Source: Mercurialis annua
Taxonomy: Eukaryota; Streptophyta; Magnoliopsida; Malpighiales; Euphorbiaceae
DNA length: 64,000 nt
Direction of reading: 5' to 3'
NCBI RefSeq assembly: GCF_937616625.2
Contig: NC_065570.1
Coordinates: forward strand, 34,541,665-34,605,664
Shown here: positions 63,918-64,000 of the stretch, piece after piece
Layout of the letters: each line of letters begins with the position of its first letter
How positions within the stretch are numbered: the stretch's first letter is position 1
Position numbers and translations under genes: made by a program
Notes under the pieces: model-generated
The model's input: only the letters and a program-made list of their open reading frames with translations
Told to the model about the DNA's origin: nothing
Databases searched by the model: none

Positions 63918-64000
63918 TGTCACGACCCAAATTATTGAGCCGAGACCTGTGCTAGGGAATGGGAATGGTAGCTCAAAAACCCGTAGCTAGCCTAGAATCC
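63918..64000. mobile_element. Start of another LTR, cut by the window edge
   Basis: The satellite stops at GTTACGAAAC and TGTCACGACCCAAATTATTG begins, followed by ..GGGAATGGTAGCTC and AAAACCCGTAG. This matches the TGTCACGACCC end of the LTR at 23,493 closely, with a handful of differences over 83 bp, and has the same orientation relative to satellite B. Only the first 83 bases are in view, so element type, completeness and target-site duplication cannot be judged. Confidence 0.85.

Overview
The window is repetitive, gene-poor plant heterochromatin. It shows two unrelated head-to-tail satellite DNAs, LTR-retrotransposon remnants and a dead LINE. I see no intact host gene, rRNA, tRNA or CRISPR. 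The LINE reverse transcriptase type, the LTR termini (TGTAATACCCC at one end, TGTCACGACCC on the complementary end) and a near-match to the plant initiator-Met primer site point to a flowering plant, probably a eudicot, in a pericentromeric, subtelomeric or knob-like region. The species cannot be determined from the sequence.

Layout. (1) Positions 1 to about 17,957 are satellite A, a 99-bp monomer (about 43% GC, roughly 160 units) with a recurrent 147-bp compound form. It contains a 2,655-bp higher-order repeat at the left end and a 784-bp, seven-monomer higher-order repeat at the right. (2) About 17,957-25,028 is a retrotransposon island. A well-bounded 1,536-bp LTR (23,493-25,028, element on the minus strand) is followed by a primer-binding site, a leader, a frameshifted gag-like region and about 1.9 kb of noncoding internal sequence. 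Next comes a second LTR of a related but clearly different subfamily, whose outer end merges into satellite A. No pol gene is present. (3) From 25,029 to 63,917 lies satellite B, a 60-bp monomer (35% GC, about 600 units, one orientation throughout). It is interrupted at 27,133-29,553 by a 5'-truncated, inactivated L1-type LINE with a poly(A) tail. Satellite B carries nested higher-order duplications with measured offsets of about 3,517, 1,892, 3,822 and 5,890-6,190 bp. (4) At 63,918 a further LTR, related to the one at 23,493, begins and runs off the window.

Interpretation. The landscape fits repeated unequal exchange within each array, with retrotransposons inserted at the A/B boundary and inside B. 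Both satellite periods are multiples of three, so chance open frames recur every monomer (33-aa and 20-aa repeats). I treat these as by-products, not genes. Many monomer variants are CG to TG or CA changes, as expected from cytosine methylation followed by deamination.
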